The translations under genes were made by a program, and so were the position numbers. The notes under the pieces were generated by a model that searched no databases, was not told the origin of the DNA, and worked only from the letters and a program-made list of their open reading frames with translations. Positions 17,484 through 28,749 of a DNA stretch of 64,000 bases are shown in pieces (position 1 is the first letter of the stretch; every line of letters starts with the position of its first letter). The stretch is from Streptococcus porci DSM 23759 (GTDB taxonomy: Bacteria; Bacillota; Bacilli; Lactobacillales; Streptococcaceae). Location: contig NZ_AUIP01000014.1 of the NCBI RefSeq assembly GCF_000423765.1, positions 1 to 64,000 on the forward strand, written 5' to 3'.

Positions 17484-19196
17484 ATGACTGATAAACATCT
17501 GAAAGACCTCCGTCACCGCTCAGGAATCTACGATAGCATGGTAAAATCGCCTAACCGCGCCATGCTTCGTGCCACTGGTATGACAGACGAAAGTTTTGAA
17601 AAACCAATCGTGGGTGTGATTTCAACATGGGCAGAAAATACGCCGTGTAACATGCACCTGCATGATTTTGGAAAACTGGCTAAAGAAGGTGTCAAAGATG
17701 CGGGAGCTTGGCCTGTTCAATACGGAACCATCACGGTTGCTGATGGGATTGCTATGGGGACACCTGGCATGCGCTTTTCGTTGACTTCGCGTGACATTAT
17801 CGCAGACTCTATCGAGGCGGCTATGGGGGGGCATAACGTGGATGCCTTCGTGGCTATTGGTGGTTGTGATAAAAATATGCCGGGCTCCATGATCGCTATT
17901 GCCAACATGGATATTCCAGCTATTTTTGCCTACGGTGGAACAATAGCTCCAGGAAATCTCAACGGAAAAGACATCGACTTGGTATCCGTTTTTGAAGGAA
18001 TCGGAAAATGGAACAACGGTGACTTGACCGCTGAAGAGGTTCGTCAAATCGAGTGTAATGCCTGTCCTGGACCTGGTGGTTGCGGTGGTATGTATACTGC
18101 CAATACCATGGCTACTGCCATTGAGGTAATGGGCATGTCCATTCCTGGCTCTTCTTCTCACCCTGCTGAATCTCCTGAGAAGAAGGCTGATATTGAAGAA
18201 GCTGGTCGTGCTGTTGTACGCATGCTAGAACTTGGCATCAAACCATCTGACATTATGACGCGTGAAGCCTTTGAAGATGCCATTACAGTCACCATGGCAC
18301 TCGGTGGCTCCACCAACGCTACTCTGCACTTGCTAGCCATTGCTCACGCTGCCAACGTTGATTTAACTTTGGAAGACTTCAATGATTTCCAAGAACGCGT
18401 GCCTCACTTGGCAGACCTGAAACCATCAGGAAAATATGTTTTCCAAGATCTCTACAATGTCGGTGGCGTCCCAGCTGTCATGAAATACTTGCTGAAAAAC
18501 GGCTTCCTCCATGGTGACCGCATCACCTGCACAGGTAAAACAGTTGCGGAAAACCTAGAGAATTTTGCAGACTTGACTCCAGGTCAAGATGTCATCATGC
18601 CACTTGAAAATCCAAAACGCGCGGACGGTCCCCTCATCGTCCTCAAAGGAAACTTGGCGCCAGAAGGGGCTGTTGCTAAGGTATCTGGTGTGAAAGTCCG
18701 CAACCATACAGGTCCAGCCAAAGTCTTTGATTCTGAAGAAGAAGCGATTGAAGCAGTCTTGACTGACGAAATTGTAGATGGCGATGTTGTCGTAGTACGT
18801 TACGTTGGACCAAAAGGTGGGCCAGGTATGCCAGAGATGCTCTCATTGTCTTCTATGATCGTTGGTAAAGGTCAAGGTGATAAGGTTGCCCTGCTAACGG
18901 ACGGTCGTTTCTCGGGTGGAACCTATGGGCTTGTCGTTGGGCACATTGCTCCGGAAGCACAAGATGGTGGACCAATTGCCTATCTACGTACGGGAGATAT
19001 GGTCACCGTTGATCAAGATACTAAAGAAATCACCATGCATGTCTCTGATGAAGAAATTGCAGAGCGTAAGAAAACAACGGTTATTCCACCGCTTTACAGC
19101 CGAGGTGTCCTAGGTAAATATGCCCATACCGTATCGTCAGCTTCAAAAGGAGCTGTAACGGACTTCTGGAATATGGACAGAAGTGGAAAAGCCTGA
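17484..19196 (+). CDS. ilvD: Dihydroxy-acid dehydratase
   Basis: IlvD dehydrates dihydroxyisovalerate and dihydroxymethylvalerate to the keto acids in valine, isoleucine and leucine synthesis. It is an iron-sulfur enzyme. The cluster cysteines lie in [11 protein letters not shown], in [11 protein letters not shown], and in [21 protein letters not shown]. The later [15 protein letters not shown] and [13 protein letters not shown] blocks are also present. The 570-residue length is normal. AAGGATGACAA precedes ATG 17484. It stands alone, with a CodY-like box upstream and no neighbouring ilvBNC. Confidence 0.97.
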   Translation: MTDKHLKDLRHRSGIYDSMVKSPNRAMLRATGMTDESFEKPIVGVISTWAENTPCNMHLHDFGKLAKEGVKDAGAWPVQYGTITVADGIAMGTPGMRFSLTSRDIIADSIEAAMGGHNVDAFVAIGGCDKNMPGSMIAIANMDIPAIFAYGGTIAPGNLNGKDIDLVSVFEGIGKWNNGDLTAEEVRQIECNACPGPGGCGGMYTANTMATAIEVMGMSIPGSSSHPAESPEKKADIEEAGRAVVRMLELGIKPSDIMTREAFEDAITVTMALGGSTNATLHLLAIAHAANVDLTLEDFNDFQERVPHLADLKPSGKYVFQDLYNVGGVPAVMKYLLKNGFLHGDRITCTGKTVAENLENFADLTPGQDVIMPLENPKRADGPLIVLKGNLAPEGAVAKVSGVKVRNHTGPAKVFDSEEEAIEAVLTDEIVDGDVVVVRYVGPKGGPGMPEMLSLSSMIVGKGQGDKVALLTDGRFSGGTYGLVVGHIAPEAQDGGPIAYLRTGDMVTVDQDTKEITMHVSDEEIAERKKTTVIPPLYSRGVLGKYAHTVSSASKGAVTDFWNMDRSGKA

Positions 19197-19561
19197 CCTG
19201 GGCTAAGTAGCTTGAAAAAGCCGCTTGATGATGTAGACAAACTTTAGTTTTGTTCCCAGCCTTAAGCTTTGTTGGCTGTCAGCAACTTTTTGCCGGAATT
19301 CCCTAGTTGAGATTGGAGACCAAGTCTCAAATCTATTGGATTGCATAAAGTAAGCAGGCTTATGCGGTTCTCAAGATAGTGGAAGTTGTGGTAAAGCTTA
19401 CTTTGTTCGTCGCGGTAAAGTTCTTTTGCTTGTATCGTTTAGCAGAGCGAGTCGGCAAATGAGAAATAGGGACTTTGTATTCAGTCTAAAGCAGCTTTGT
19501 CAAGCTGCTTTTTAGGCTCAGTTTATTTTCTAAGCTTTAAAAAAAGCAAATAGTTGATTTT
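19197..19561 (+). other. Gene-free stretch with terminator
   Basis: This stretch of 365 bases after ilvD has no convincing gene. AAGCAGCTT (from 19491) and AAGCTGCTTTTTAGG form a terminator hairpin at about 19491-19516. Just before it, GGACTTTGTATTCAGTCTAAA resembles GGACTTTGTCTTCAGTCTGAAA at 267-288 beside the left IS. The two may share an IS-derived end. Confidence 0.5.
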
Positions 19562-20008
19562 ATGGATTTATTAAATGACCGCTTTGAGTTTTCAGGTGCT
19601 AAAATTGCCCTGCTGCATGACAATCATCTGATTAGCATTTTGCGGGATGATATTCCGACCATCCCTTTTCCTAATGCTTGGGATTTGCCAGGTGGTGGTC
19701 GTGAGGAGAACGAAACGCCCTTTGAGTGCGTTCAACGTGAAGTTTTTGAAGAACTAGGTATCAGTATTTCTAAAGAAAGCATTGATTGGGTGAAAAAATA
19801 TCCAGGTCTGATAAATCCGAGTCAGACCTCTGTTTTTATGGTGGGCTCCATCAGTCAAGAGCAAATCAATGCTATCATTTTTGGTGACGAGGGGCAGACC
19901 TATAAGCTTATGCCGATTGAGGAGTTTTTAGTGAATAACCAGGTCTATGGCAGTATGCAAACACGGTTAAGAGATTATTTGGAAGTGTCTAATCGTCATA
20001 TAGAATGA
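19562..20008 (+). CDS. Nudix hydrolase
   Basis: This 148-residue Nudix protein has the complete Nudix box GGGREENETPFECVQREVFEELGI (catalytic REVFEE). Members hydrolyse nucleoside diphosphates linked to another group; the substrate here is not predictable. The N-terminus is KIALLHDNHLISILRDD and the N-terminal half is otherwise ordinary. No strong ribosome site is seen before ATG 19562. Confidence 0.85.
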   Translation: MDLLNDRFEFSGAKIALLHDNHLISILRDDIPTIPFPNAWDLPGGGREENETPFECVQREVFEELGISISKESIDWVKKYPGLINPSQTSVFMVGSISQEQINAIIFGDEGQTYKLMPIEEFLVNNQVYGSMQTRLRDYLEVSNRHIE

Positions 20009-20374
20009 ACCTTAGATTTCTTTGATTTTGGCTTAAAGTCATCGCGATTTTGTTGCTATTTTCGACAACTTATGAAATACTAGGAGATAAGTTTGCAGTA
20101 TTTTGCTGAGCTAGATGGTATTGGCACATGGTGAAGCAGCTCGTCATGAGTGATATCGGTAGAAAACCAAAATATTGAAATGGCTATCATAAAAAAGGTG
20201 GTTCGGTAAATAGATTTTATCTGAACTTTTCTAGAAAATATAGAAAGGAACTGAGCGATTGTGTCATAGAACACAGTGGAGAAGTTAGCGAAAAGGCGGT
20301 AAGGGTAAGAGATTGCTACTTTCTATCCAGACCTTATTTTTTTGCTTCCTCCTAATCGCTCCTTATATTCTAAT
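20009..20374 (+). other. Gene-free stretch before prmA
   Basis: These 366 bases hold no reading frame with a supported start, no RNA gene that I recognise and no clear repeat. A TATATT at 20364-20369 lies only 6 bases before the prmA ATG, so the prmA leader may be extremely short. Confidence 0.4.
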
Positions 20375-21322
20375 ATGTGGCAAGAATTAACCATCACTAT
20401 TCATCGTGATGCGGAGGAGGCAGTCTCAAACCTCCTCATTGAGACGGGCAGTCAAGGAGTTGCTATCAGCGATACGGCTGATTATCTAGGGCAGGAGGAT
20501 CATTTCGGTGAGCTCTACCCTGAAGTTGAACAGACTGATATGATCGCGATTACAGCTTATTATCCTGATACCATGGATATTGCTTTGGTAAAGGCAGAGC
20601 TGGAAGCTGGTCTTGACCTCCTTAGAAAATCTGGTCTTGAGACAGGAGAAATTAGCTTTTCAACGCAAGCTTTGGCCGAGGAAGACTGGGCTGAAAACTG
20701 GAAAAAATACTACGAACCAGCCCGTATCACCCACGATTTGACCATCGTACCATCTTGGACAGACTATGAGGCTGGAGAGGGTGAAAAGGTAATCAAACTT
20801 GATCCAGGAATGGCTTTTGGAACGGGAACGCACCCAACCACTAAGATGAGCCTCTTTTCTCTGGAACAAGTGCTTCGCGGTGGCGAAACCGTCATTGATG
20901 TGGGGACAGGTTCAGGTGTCCTTTCTATAGCAAGTTCCCTTCTTGGGGCTAAGGCTATTTACGCCTATGATTTAGATGATGTGGCGGTGCGCGTGGCTCA
21001 AGAAAACATTGATATGAACCCAGATATGGACAATATCTACGTGGCAGCGGGTGATTTGCTCAAAGGCGTTGACATTGAGGCTGATGTCATAGTTGCTAAT
21101 ATTTTGGCAGACATTCTTATTCATCTGACTGAGGACGCTTATCGTCTGGTTAAGCAGGAGGGGTATCTGATTATGTCAGGTATCATCGCAGATAAGTGGG
21201 ACATGGTTCGTGGGTCGGCTGAAAGCGCAGGCTTTTTCCTTGAAACCCATCTGATTCAAGGTGAGTGGAATGCAGGTGTCTTCAAGAAAACTGACGACAT
21301 TTCAGGTGTGATTGGAGGTTAG
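20375..21322 (+). CDS. prmA: Ribosomal protein L11 methyltransferase
   Basis: PrmA trimethylates lysines and the N-terminus of ribosomal protein L11. The 315-residue protein begins [21 protein letters not shown] and has the family core: [15 protein letters not shown] (substrate binding), [15 protein letters not shown] (SAM loop) and [10 protein letters not shown] (NxxP-like catalytic region). ATG 20375 is the family start. No Shine-Dalgarno sequence precedes it. rsmE starts immediately after the stop. Confidence 0.95.
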   Translation: MWQELTITIHRDAEEAVSNLLIETGSQGVAISDTADYLGQEDHFGELYPEVEQTDMIAITAYYPDTMDIALVKAELEAGLDLLRKSGLETGEISFSTQALAEEDWAENWKKYYEPARITHDLTIVPSWTDYEAGEGEKVIKLDPGMAFGTGTHPTTKMSLFSLEQVLRGGETVIDVGTGSGVLSIASSLLGAKAIYAYDLDDVAVRVAQENIDMNPDMDNIYVAAGDLLKGVDIEADVIVANILADILIHLTEDAYRLVKQEGYLIMSGIIADKWDMVRGSAESAGFFLETHLIQGEWNAGVFKKTDDISGVIGG

Positions 21323-22066
21323 ATGCAGCAGTATTTTGTAAATGGCAGAGCTGAAAGTTCAGTTACTATTACCGATAAGGATACCATCAAGCACATGTTT
21401 CAGGTCATGCGCTTGTCTGAGGGCGATGAAGTCGTATTGGTTTTTGATGATGGAATCAAACGTTTGGCACGTGTGTCTGACAGCCTAGCTCACACTTTTG
21501 TTATAGTCGAAGAGCTAACTGACACCGTAGAACTACCAGTCCAAGTGACCATTGCTTCAGGTTTTCCAAAGGGAGATAAGTTGGATTTAATCACTCAGAA
21601 AGCTACTGAGCTTGGAACTTACGCTATCTGGGCCTTTCCAGCAGACTGGTCGGTGGCCAAATGGGACAGTAAGAAACTAGGCAAAAAAGAGGACAAGCTG
21701 ATTAAAATTGCTCAGGGGGCGGCTGAGCAGTCCAAACGAAATGTCATACCTAAAGTCAAACTTTTTGAGACAAAGACTGATTTTTTATCCCAACTAGATG
21801 ATTTTGATAAGATCTTTGTGGCCTATGAGGAGTCGGCTAAAACTGGTGAGATGTCGGTCTTGGCGCGTGAATTACAGATGGTGGAACAGGGGCAGAAACT
21901 TCTCTTTATCTTTGGACCAGAAGGTGGTATTTCACCTAAAGAAGTCGAAGTTTTACAAGCTCGGGGAGCTATTCTTTGCGGACTAGGGCCTCGTATTATG
22001 CGGACAGAAACGGCCCCACTTTATGTTCTGAGCGCTGTAAGCTATGAATGTGAATTGAGAAGCTAG
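21323..22066 (+). CDS. rsmE: 16S rRNA m3U1498 methyltransferase
   Basis: RsmE is a SPOUT-class methyltransferase that modifies U1498 of 16S rRNA. In the 247-residue protein the N-terminal PUA-like domain is followed by KATELGTYAIWAFPADWSVAKW, the knot region LLFIFGPEGGISPKEVE, and LGPRIMRTETAPLYVLS. ATG 21323 abuts the prmA stop and uses the GGAGG at the end of prmA, so the pair is translationally coupled. Confidence 0.95.
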   Translation: MQQYFVNGRAESSVTITDKDTIKHMFQVMRLSEGDEVVLVFDDGIKRLARVSDSLAHTFVIVEELTDTVELPVQVTIASGFPKGDKLDLITQKATELGTYAIWAFPADWSVAKWDSKKLGKKEDKLIKIAQGAAEQSKRNVIPKVKLFETKTDFLSQLDDFDKIFVAYEESAKTGEMSVLARELQMVEQGQKLLFIFGPEGGISPKEVEVLQARGAILCGLGPRIMRTETAPLYVLSAVSYECELRS

Positions 22067-22125
22067 GCTTGTGGTAGCGGTCACTATTGTTTTTGGTTTG
22101 TGGGACATTTAACTAGAATAATTAG

Positions 22126-22158
22126 AGTGTTAGAACGCGGAGTTCTAGCACTTTTTAT
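22126..22158 (+). terminator. Terminator after prmA-rsmE
   Basis: AGTGTTAGAAC and GTTCTAGCACT pair over 11 bp (one G-T) with a 5-base loop, followed by TTTTTATTT. Confidence 0.85.
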
Positions 22159-22207
22159 TTGCTAGATTGAAATCTTATTTGGGCGCCATGTCATGTTTTC
22201 TGCCTTA

Positions 22208-22303
22208 AAAAACAAGAAAACGTTCGCAAAAAACGAACTGTGTTAGTTTTTGTAACATATATTTGTGTTTTTTCTTGTCAAGCCTAAGAAAATGATGTAT
22301 AAT
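22208..22303 (+). promoter_or_regulatory. citB promoter region with cre-like site
   Basis: TTGTCA (22275-22280), a 17-base spacer and TATAAT (22298-22303) form a strong promoter 29 bases before the authentic citB ATG. Upstream, AGAAAACGTTCGCA (22208-22221) matches the CcpA consensus at all but two positions. It overlaps an inverted repeat GTTCG/CGAAC (22216-22232). Carbon control of the partial TCA operon is plausible. Confidence 0.6.
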
Positions 22304-22331
22304 ATCCGACATAGAAAGTCGAGGTATCTGT

Positions 22332-25003
22332 ATGAATGAAACATTCAAAAAACCTATAGTAACAATGGTATAACGTATGAATTTTTTTATATTGCAGCAG
22401 TTTGCCAGCAAGAATCTGTTAATATTCATACAATACCCTACACAATTCGTATTTTGCTAGAGAGCTTAGTCAGAAAAAATGATGGAATTGATGTTACAAA
22501 TAATCATATAACAAATCTAGTCAACTATTCGGCAGAATCTCCTCAGGGGGAAGTTCCTTTTAAGCCTAGTCGTGTTATTTTGCAAGATTTTACTGGAGTA
22601 CCTGTCGTGGTTGATCTGGCCTCTATGAGGGATGCTATGGCAAAAAAAGGTGGTAACCCTGATCTTATCAATCCTGAAATTCCAGTTGACTTGGTTATTG
22701 ATCACTCTGTTCAAGTTGATTTTAACGGGACAGCATCAGCCTTGGAAAAAAATATCGACTTGGAATTTAAACGCAACAATGAGCGCTACGAATTTCTGAA
22801 GTGGGCAGAACAGTCCTTTGATAACTATCGAGCAGTTCCACCTGCAACTGGAATCATCCACCAAGTTAACATTGAATTTTTGAGTGACGTTGTTATTGCA
22901 AAAGATGGTCTGCTTTATCCAGATTCCATGTTTGGAACAGATAGTCATACCACGATGATTAATGGGATTGGCGTTTTAGGCTGGGGAGTTGGTGGAATTG
23001 AAGCTGAGGCAGCTATGCTTGGTGAGGCTTCGTATTTTCCTGTACCCGAGGTCATCGGTGTGCGCTTGTCAGGTCAAATGCCAAAGGTGGCAACAGCAAC
23101 GGATTTGGCTTTAAAGGTCACCCAATTATTGCGCCAACATAAGGTAGTTGGTAAGTTTGTAGAATTTTTTGGAGATGGTCTGGCAAATCTTAGTTTAGCT
23201 GATCGTGCAACTGTGGCCAATATGGCACCAGAATACGGTGCCACTTGTGGTTATTTCCCTATTGATGATGAAACTCTAAATTATATGCGTTTGACCAACC
23301 GAAGCGAAGAACAGCTTGCTCTAACGGAAGCGTATGCCAAAGTAAATCATCTTTTCTATGATCCAACTACTCAACCACACTATACAAAGGTTATTGAACT
23401 TGATTTGTCTACTATTTCCCCATCGATTTCTGGACCAAAGCGTCCGCAGGATTTGATTGATTTAGCGGATGTCAAGAAAGCCTTTCAAGAATCCCTTGTG
23501 CGTGAGGCGGGTGTTCAAGGGTTTGGGCTTTCCAAAGAAGAGATAGATAAAGCGGTGACTGTTCAGATAGGGGAGCATAGTGAGGAAATCAAGACAGGGC
23601 ATGTGGCTATTGCCGCTATAACGTCTTGTACAAATACTTCAAATCCCTATGTTCTGATGTCTGCAGGGCTTTTAGCTAAAAAAGCAGTTGAAAAGGGACT
23701 AAGGGTTTCACCGACTGTGAAAACGTCTTTAGCACCAGGATCAAAAGTAGTAACAGGATACTTGGAAAATTCTGGTCTTCAGACTTATTTGGATAAATTA
23801 GGATTCAATCTTGTCGGTTATGGCTGTACAACATGTATCGGAAATTCAGGAAATCTTCTCCCAGAAGTATCAAGAGCTATTATCGACTCCGATTTATTGG
23901 TTTCAGGTGTTTTATCGGGGAACCGAAATTTTGAAGGGCGAATCAATCCTCTTGTTAAAGCGAATTTCTTGGCTAGTCCACCACTTGTTGTCGCCTATGC
24001 TCTAGCTGGAACTACCAATATTGATTTGACAACTGAGCCACTTGGCTTTGATAGTAATGGACAAGCTGTTTATCTGGAAGATATCATGCCGAGCAAACAA
24101 GAGGTTGTTGATTATGTTGACAAATATGTGACCCGAGAGCTCTTTGCAAAAGAATATGGCAATGTCTTTTCGGACAGTGACAAGTGGAATCAAATTCCAA
24201 CGGATAATAGTCAGTTTTACAACCGGGATGTGGCATCAACCTACATCCAAAATCCACCTTATTTTGATTCCTTGGGAGAAGATTTAGCCATTAAGCCTTT
24301 AAAAAATCTTCAGGTTCTAGCAAAATTCGGAGATTCAGTAACCACAGACCACATTTCACCAGCGGGGAATATTGCTCTAAACAGCCCTGCGGCAACCTAT
24401 CTAGATGATCACGGTGTCGCTTATGCTGATTTTAACTCTTATGGCAGCCGTCGTGGAAATCATGAAGTTATGATGAGAGGGACATTTGATAATATCCGCA
24501 TTAACAATCATTTAGCAGCGGGTAAGTCTGGGGGTTATACCAATTATCAGGGGGAGATTATTCCTATTTACGATGCGGCCATGCATTATAAGTCTAATAA
24601 GATTGGAACCTTAGTGATTGCAGGGAAAGACTATGGCATGGGTTCAAGTCGTGACTGGGCTGCAAAAGGTGCTAATTTGCTTGGTGTTAAAGCCGTTTTG
24701 GCTGAAAGTTTTGAAAGAATCCATCGTTCAAATCTAGTCATGATGGGCTTGTTGCCTCTGCAATTTTTAGAAGGAGAAACGGCTGAAAGTCTTGGTATAA
24801 CTGGTTTAGAAAGTTATGATATCAACCTTTCAGAAAATCCAGGGATCAATGAGATTGTAGATATTGTCGCTCGCGACGAAAATGGTGAGAAGCGATTCCA
24901 AGCTATTGTGCGTTTTGATGCGGATGCGGACATTCGTTACTATCAAAATGGTGGGATTCTTCCGATGGTAGTGCGCAAAAAATTAGAGGGGAGTAAGTTA
25001 TGA
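22332..25003 (+). pseudogene. citB: Aconitate hydratase, frameshifted near the N-terminus in an A6 tract
   Basis: Aconitase converts citrate to isocitrate. From about residue 15 the frame encodes a complete aconitase: [44 protein letters not shown], the cluster cysteines in [10 protein letters not shown] and [10 protein letters not shown], and the swivel domain ending in [13 protein letters not shown]. The natural start, MNETFKK at 22332, has a GAGG site and a strong promoter. It runs into a stop after 13 codons because the tract at 22347-22352 has six A residues. Seven would restore a frame of about 890 codons. Without correction the first in-frame start is TTG 22454, inside a conserved helix. 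Slippage, phase variation, true loss or a sequencing error are all possible. The stop overlaps citZ by 4 bases. Confidence 0.8.
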
Positions 25004-26118
25004 CAGCAACTGGAGGTTTAAAAGATTTGGTAGCCTGTCAGACTCGAATCAGTTCGATTATTGATGATGACTTGGCTTATGCAGGATACAATATTTCGGA
25101 ATTTATGGATAACAATGCGAGTTTTGAGGAAGTTATTTATCTTCTTTGGAACCTGCATTTACCTACGGTAATGGAGCTGAATAAATTTGTTCAGGAACTT
25201 CGTTCAGAGTATGCTATTAGTGATGCTGTGGAACAATGTATCTTATTGCAGTCTCGTCAACACTTACATCACATGAGTATCTTGCGATCGACGGTTAGTT
25301 TGTTAGGGGTTTATAATATTGATGCAGAAGATCATTCGCCAGAGGCTGTGTATCGCCAATCTATTCAGCTAATGGCGAAGATGCCGACCATAATTGCAGC
25401 GTTTGCCCGAGTTCGTTCGGGTCAGACTCCTATTGCTCCGCGCAAAGATTTGGGATTTGCGGCAAATTTTCTCTATATGTTGACGGGAAGTGAACCGACA
25501 GAGCTAGAAGAGAAGGCCTTGAATCGCGCTCTGATTCTTCACGCAGATCACGAATTGAATGCCTCAACCTTTGCAGCAAGGGTCTGTGCTTCGACCTTAT
25601 CAGATATTTACTCCTGTGTCACGACAGCCATTGGGACGCTTAAGGGGCCTTTGCATGGGGGAGCCAACGAACGGGTTTTCGATATGTTACAAGAAATTCG
25701 AGAACACGGAGATACCAAGTCTTATCTGCAAGAAAAATTAGCGTCACATGAAAAAATCATGGGCTTTGGGCATCGGGTTTATAAGACTATGGATCCTCGT
25801 GAAAAATATTTGCGTGAAATGGCAAAAGAATTAACAGTAGGCATTGAAAATGAGATTTGGTATCAATTATCCCGTGAGATTGAGGATTACATGAAACATA
25901 CCAAGGGTTTGATTCCTAATGTTGATTTTTATTCAGCGACAGTTTATCATGTCTTGGGAATTGATAGTTCCACTTTCACGCTCATTTTTGCTATGAGCCG
26001 AGTATCTGGTTGGATTGCTCATATCCAGGAACAACAAAAAAATAATAAGCTAATCCGTCCGAGATCACGTTATCTGGGGCAGACAAACCAAGAATATATT
26101 TCAATAGGTAAGCGTTAA
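25000..26118 (+). CDS. citZ: Citrate synthase
   Basis: This 372-residue citrate synthase condenses acetyl-CoA and oxaloacetate. Active-site signatures are [31 protein letters not shown] (catalytic His) and [14 protein letters not shown], with [15 protein letters not shown] near the C-terminus. The ATG overlaps the citB stop (ATGA), so its translation is tied to citB. The three genes citB-citZ-icd give the oxidative route from acetyl-CoA to 2-oxoglutarate, used in some streptococci to make glutamate. Confidence 0.97.
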   Translation: MTATGGLKDLVACQTRISSIIDDDLAYAGYNISEFMDNNASFEEVIYLLWNLHLPTVMELNKFVQELRSEYAISDAVEQCILLQSRQHLHHMSILRSTVSLLGVYNIDAEDHSPEAVYRQSIQLMAKMPTIIAAFARVRSGQTPIAPRKDLGFAANFLYMLTGSEPTELEEKALNRALILHADHELNASTFAARVCASTLSDIYSCVTTAIGTLKGPLHGGANERVFDMLQEIREHGDTKSYLQEKLASHEKIMGFGHRVYKTMDPREKYLREMAKELTVGIENEIWYQLSREIEDYMKHTKGLIPNVDFYSATVYHVLGIDSSTFTLIFAMSRVSGWIAHIQEQQKNNKLIRPRSRYLGQTNQEYISIGKR

Positions 26119-26128
26119 GGAGTTTTAT

Positions 26129-27310
26129 ATGGCAGAAAAAATCGTTTTAAAAGATGGTAAACTCAGTGTTTCAAATCACCCTATCATTCCCTACATTGAA
26201 GGAGATGGTGTTGGTTTGGATATTTGGCGAAATGCTCAGCTAGTTTTTGATGCAGCAGTGGAAAAAGCCTACGCAGGTCAGAGGAAAGTGGTCTGGCAAG
26301 AACTATTAGCTGGGAAAAAATCTTTTGATCAGACAGGAACCTGGCTACCAGATGAGACTTTAGCAAGAATTAAAGAGAACTTGGTTGCCATCAAGGGACC
26401 CTTGGCAACACCAGTTGGTGGGGGCATTCGCTCGCTTAATGTTGCCTTACGTCAAGAATTAGATCTTTATGCTTGTGTTCGTCCAGTTCGCTATTTTAAG
26501 GGGATTGAGAGTCCTCTTAAAGAACCTGAAAAGACAAATATTACCATTTTTCGAGAAAATACAGAAGACATTTATGCAGGGATCGAGTGGGAATCTGGCA
26601 GTGATGACGTGAAAAAAGTTATTGATTTTCTCCAAAATGATATGGGGGTTCACAAAATTCGCTTTCCTGAAACAAGCAGCATCGGTATTAAGCCCATTTC
26701 TATTGAAGGAAGTGAACGATTGATTCGTTCGGCTATTGATTACGCTCTAGAAAATGGTTTGACCAAGGTGACCCTCCTTCACAAAGGTAATATTCAAAAA
26801 TTTACCGAAGGTGGTTTTCGAAAATGGGGTTACGAACTAGCCCAACGAGAATACGGCAAAGAACTCGAATCGGGGAAATTGGTCATTTCGGATATTATTG
26901 CGGATAACTTTTTGCAACAAATTCTCCCTAATCCTGAAAAATTTGATGTTGTAGCACTTACAAATCTGAATGGGGACTATGCCAGCGATGCTTTAGCGGC
27001 TCAAGTTGGAGGTATTGGAATCGCACCAGGAGCTAATATTAATTACTTGACTGGACATGCTATTTTTGAAGCAACGCATGGAACAGCACCAGATATTGCA
27101 GGACAAGACTTAGCAAACCCCTGCTCGGTTCTTCTTTCAGGCTGTATGATGTTTGAATATATGGGATGGACAGAGGTTGCCGATTTAGTTACGAAAGCTA
27201 TTGAAGATAACTTTGCTAAGGGTATTTTCACAACGGATTTAACGAGGGATAATCCAGTTACGACCAGCCAGTTTTGTCACAGTTTAGTGACCTATATTCA
27301 AGGGGAGTAG
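26129..27310 (+). CDS. icd: NADP-dependent isocitrate dehydrogenase
   Basis: Icd oxidises isocitrate to 2-oxoglutarate. The 393-residue protein has [38 protein letters not shown] (substrate serine and phosphorylation-loop region), [23 protein letters not shown] and the dinucleotide-binding [27 protein letters not shown] lies before ATG 26129, 10 bases after citZ. It closes the operon. Confidence 0.97.
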   Translation: MAEKIVLKDGKLSVSNHPIIPYIEGDGVGLDIWRNAQLVFDAAVEKAYAGQRKVVWQELLAGKKSFDQTGTWLPDETLARIKENLVAIKGPLATPVGGGIRSLNVALRQELDLYACVRPVRYFKGIESPLKEPEKTNITIFRENTEDIYAGIEWESGSDDVKKVIDFLQNDMGVHKIRFPETSSIGIKPISIEGSERLIRSAIDYALENGLTKVTLLHKGNIQKFTEGGFRKWGYELAQREYGKELESGKLVISDIIADNFLQQILPNPEKFDVVALTNLNGDYASDALAAQVGGIGIAPGANINYLTGHAIFEATHGTAPDIAGQDLANPCSVLLSGCMMFEYMGWTEVADLVTKAIEDNFAKGIFTTDLTRDNPVTTSQFCHSLVTYIQGE

Positions 27311-27374
27311 GGATAAAGTTGGTGAAGAAGAGCCACTGTCACTCCTTGATAAGTGTTTTTTAGAGTAAGAAAAG

Positions 27375-27397
27375 GGAATCATCATGATTCTCTTTTT
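27375..27397 (+). terminator. Terminator after icd
   Basis: GAATCA and TGATTC arms around a short loop (flanked by GG/CTC pairs) are followed by TCTTTTTG. Upstream of it a looser structure at 27330-27365 may add to termination. Confidence 0.65.
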
Positions 27398-27514
27398 GAT
27401 TATTAAAAAGCAATGACAGCTTTCTAGCAAATGATTGGAAATGCCACTGTCACCTCACCTCGCTTCTTGTCCATGTATGTGGCTAGAGCTACATTTCGCT
27501 TAAAATATGAGTGG

Positions 27515-27575
27515 TGGCTGATGATGGATGGTCTCCCAAAAGTTAGACAAAAAATCTAACTTGTGGTGGTACTTC
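27515..27575. repeat. Possible IS3-type end fragment
   Basis: AAGTTAGA (27540-27547) and TCTAACTT (27555-27562) form an inverted repeat inside CCCAAAAGTTAGAC...TCTAACTTGTGG. This resembles the ends of IS861/IS150-like IS3 elements in streptococci. No transposase is left. The assignment rests on that resemblance only. Confidence 0.35.
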
Positions 27576-27598
27576 ATCATTGAGATACTACTTTTTGA

Positions 27599-27627
27599 TT
27601 GACATCCTTTATTGAAAACGCTATCAT
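27599..27627 (+). promoter_or_regulatory. malR promoter with perfect cre/LacI-type operator
   Basis: TTGACA (27599-27604), a 17-base spacer and TATCAT (27622-27627) form the promoter. TGAAAACGCTATCA (27613-27626) fits the cre consensus TGWAANCGNTNWCA at every position and overlaps the -10. Binding by CcpA, or by the LacI-family product itself, would block initiation. Confidence 0.7.
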
Positions 27628-27660
27628 ATTTTTGTAGAAAATTTCAAGTAAGGAGCCATT

Positions 27661-28671
27661 ATGGCAACAATTAAAGATGTGGCAAAATTGGCCGGTGTGT
27701 CTGCCTCAACAGCTTCACGAGTGCTCCACGACAACAGCATGATTAGCGAGGCCACCAAAATCAAGGTTAGGCAAGCCATGGAGGAACTCAATTACTCTCC
27801 CAACTATTCCGCTCAAAATCTGGTTAAACGGGATTCCAATATGGTTGGCATTGTATTACCTGTCCGTGAAAACCATGAATCTCTGGGAAATAACCCCTTT
27901 TTCATGCAGATTATCCAAGGGATTAGTAGCGTCTGTACAGATCACAATTTTATGGTCAGTTTGGCGACTGGTCGTAATGAGAGTGAGCTCCTCAAAAACG
28001 TTGAGACACTAATCCGCAGTGGCAACATTCGCCGCTTAATCTTCCTTTATGCCAAAAAAGATGACCCAGTCTTTGAGGCTATTCAAAGAGAGCAAATATC
28101 TTGTGTCGTGGTTGGTCAGCCTTACAGTGAGCCCTCACCTTGGGTAACTTTTGTGGATAATGACAATAGCAGAGCTGGAGAGGATGCAACGCGCTTTCTG
28201 CTTGAAAAAGGCTATAAAAATCTCGTCTATGCCTACACGGATATGGCCGAGTTGGTGCAATCCAATCGCTTTGAAGGTTATTGTTGTGCTATGGAAAAAG
28301 CAGGTCTAACGCCTAAATGCCTTCATCTTCCAAGACAAGATGGAGGAAATAATCAGGTTCGCTTGGAAGAGTATTTGTCAAAAGAAGTGGTTCAGGGCTT
28401 TGTTATCATTGATGATATGCTGGCTCTTCGCCTGCAAAAGCTCTTGGTCGGACTTGGTAAAGTACCAAGCGACTACGCCATGATAAGCTTTAACAACTCC
28501 TTGATGACTGAATTAGCCAATCCCTCTCTCACCTCGGTTGATGTCTTTCCATATCAGCTTGGGGAACTGGCAGCTAGACAGCTAGTCAGTCCAAAAGCAG
28601 AACAGGGTAAGCTTGTTATCAACCATAAAATTATTGAACGTAGCTCATCGAAAGGACCTGAAGCAAAATGA
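27661..28671 (+). CDS. malR: LacI-family repressor, MalR-like
   Basis: This 336-residue LacI/GalR regulator has an N-terminal helix-turn-helix (TIKDVAKLAGVSASTASRVL) and hinge helix (NYSPNYSAQNLV). A periplasmic-binding-type effector domain follows, beginning at NMVGIVLPVRE. The sequence resembles MalR of S. pneumoniae, and the PTS gene at 29705 has two palindromic operators of the CGCAAACGTTTGCG type, so MalR control of that gene is likely. AAGGAGCCATT precedes ATG 27661. The exact inducer (maltose, maltotriose or glucose) is inferred, not shown. Confidence 0.85.
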   Translation: MATIKDVAKLAGVSASTASRVLHDNSMISEATKIKVRQAMEELNYSPNYSAQNLVKRDSNMVGIVLPVRENHESLGNNPFFMQIIQGISSVCTDHNFMVSLATGRNESELLKNVETLIRSGNIRRLIFLYAKKDDPVFEAIQREQISCVVVGQPYSEPSPWVTFVDNDNSRAGEDATRFLLEKGYKNLVYAYTDMAELVQSNRFEGYCCAMEKAGLTPKCLHLPRQDGGNNQVRLEEYLSKEVVQGFVIIDDMLALRLQKLLVGLGKVPSDYAMISFNNSLMTELANPSLTSVDVFPYQLGELAARQLVSPKAEQGKLVINHKIIERSSSKGPEAK

Positions 28672-28749
28672 TATTGATGGTTGGCTTTGACATCAATGGC
28701 CCCGCAATTTGATAAAGCAAATATAAGAAGTGAACAATACAAAATGAAC

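Noticed and set aside
22454-25003. citB starting at TTG 22454 as an intact gene
   Set aside because: That start lies inside a conserved helix; the upstream frame encodes further aconitase residues (IPYTIRIL) and the true promoter and ATG lie 120 bases earlier.
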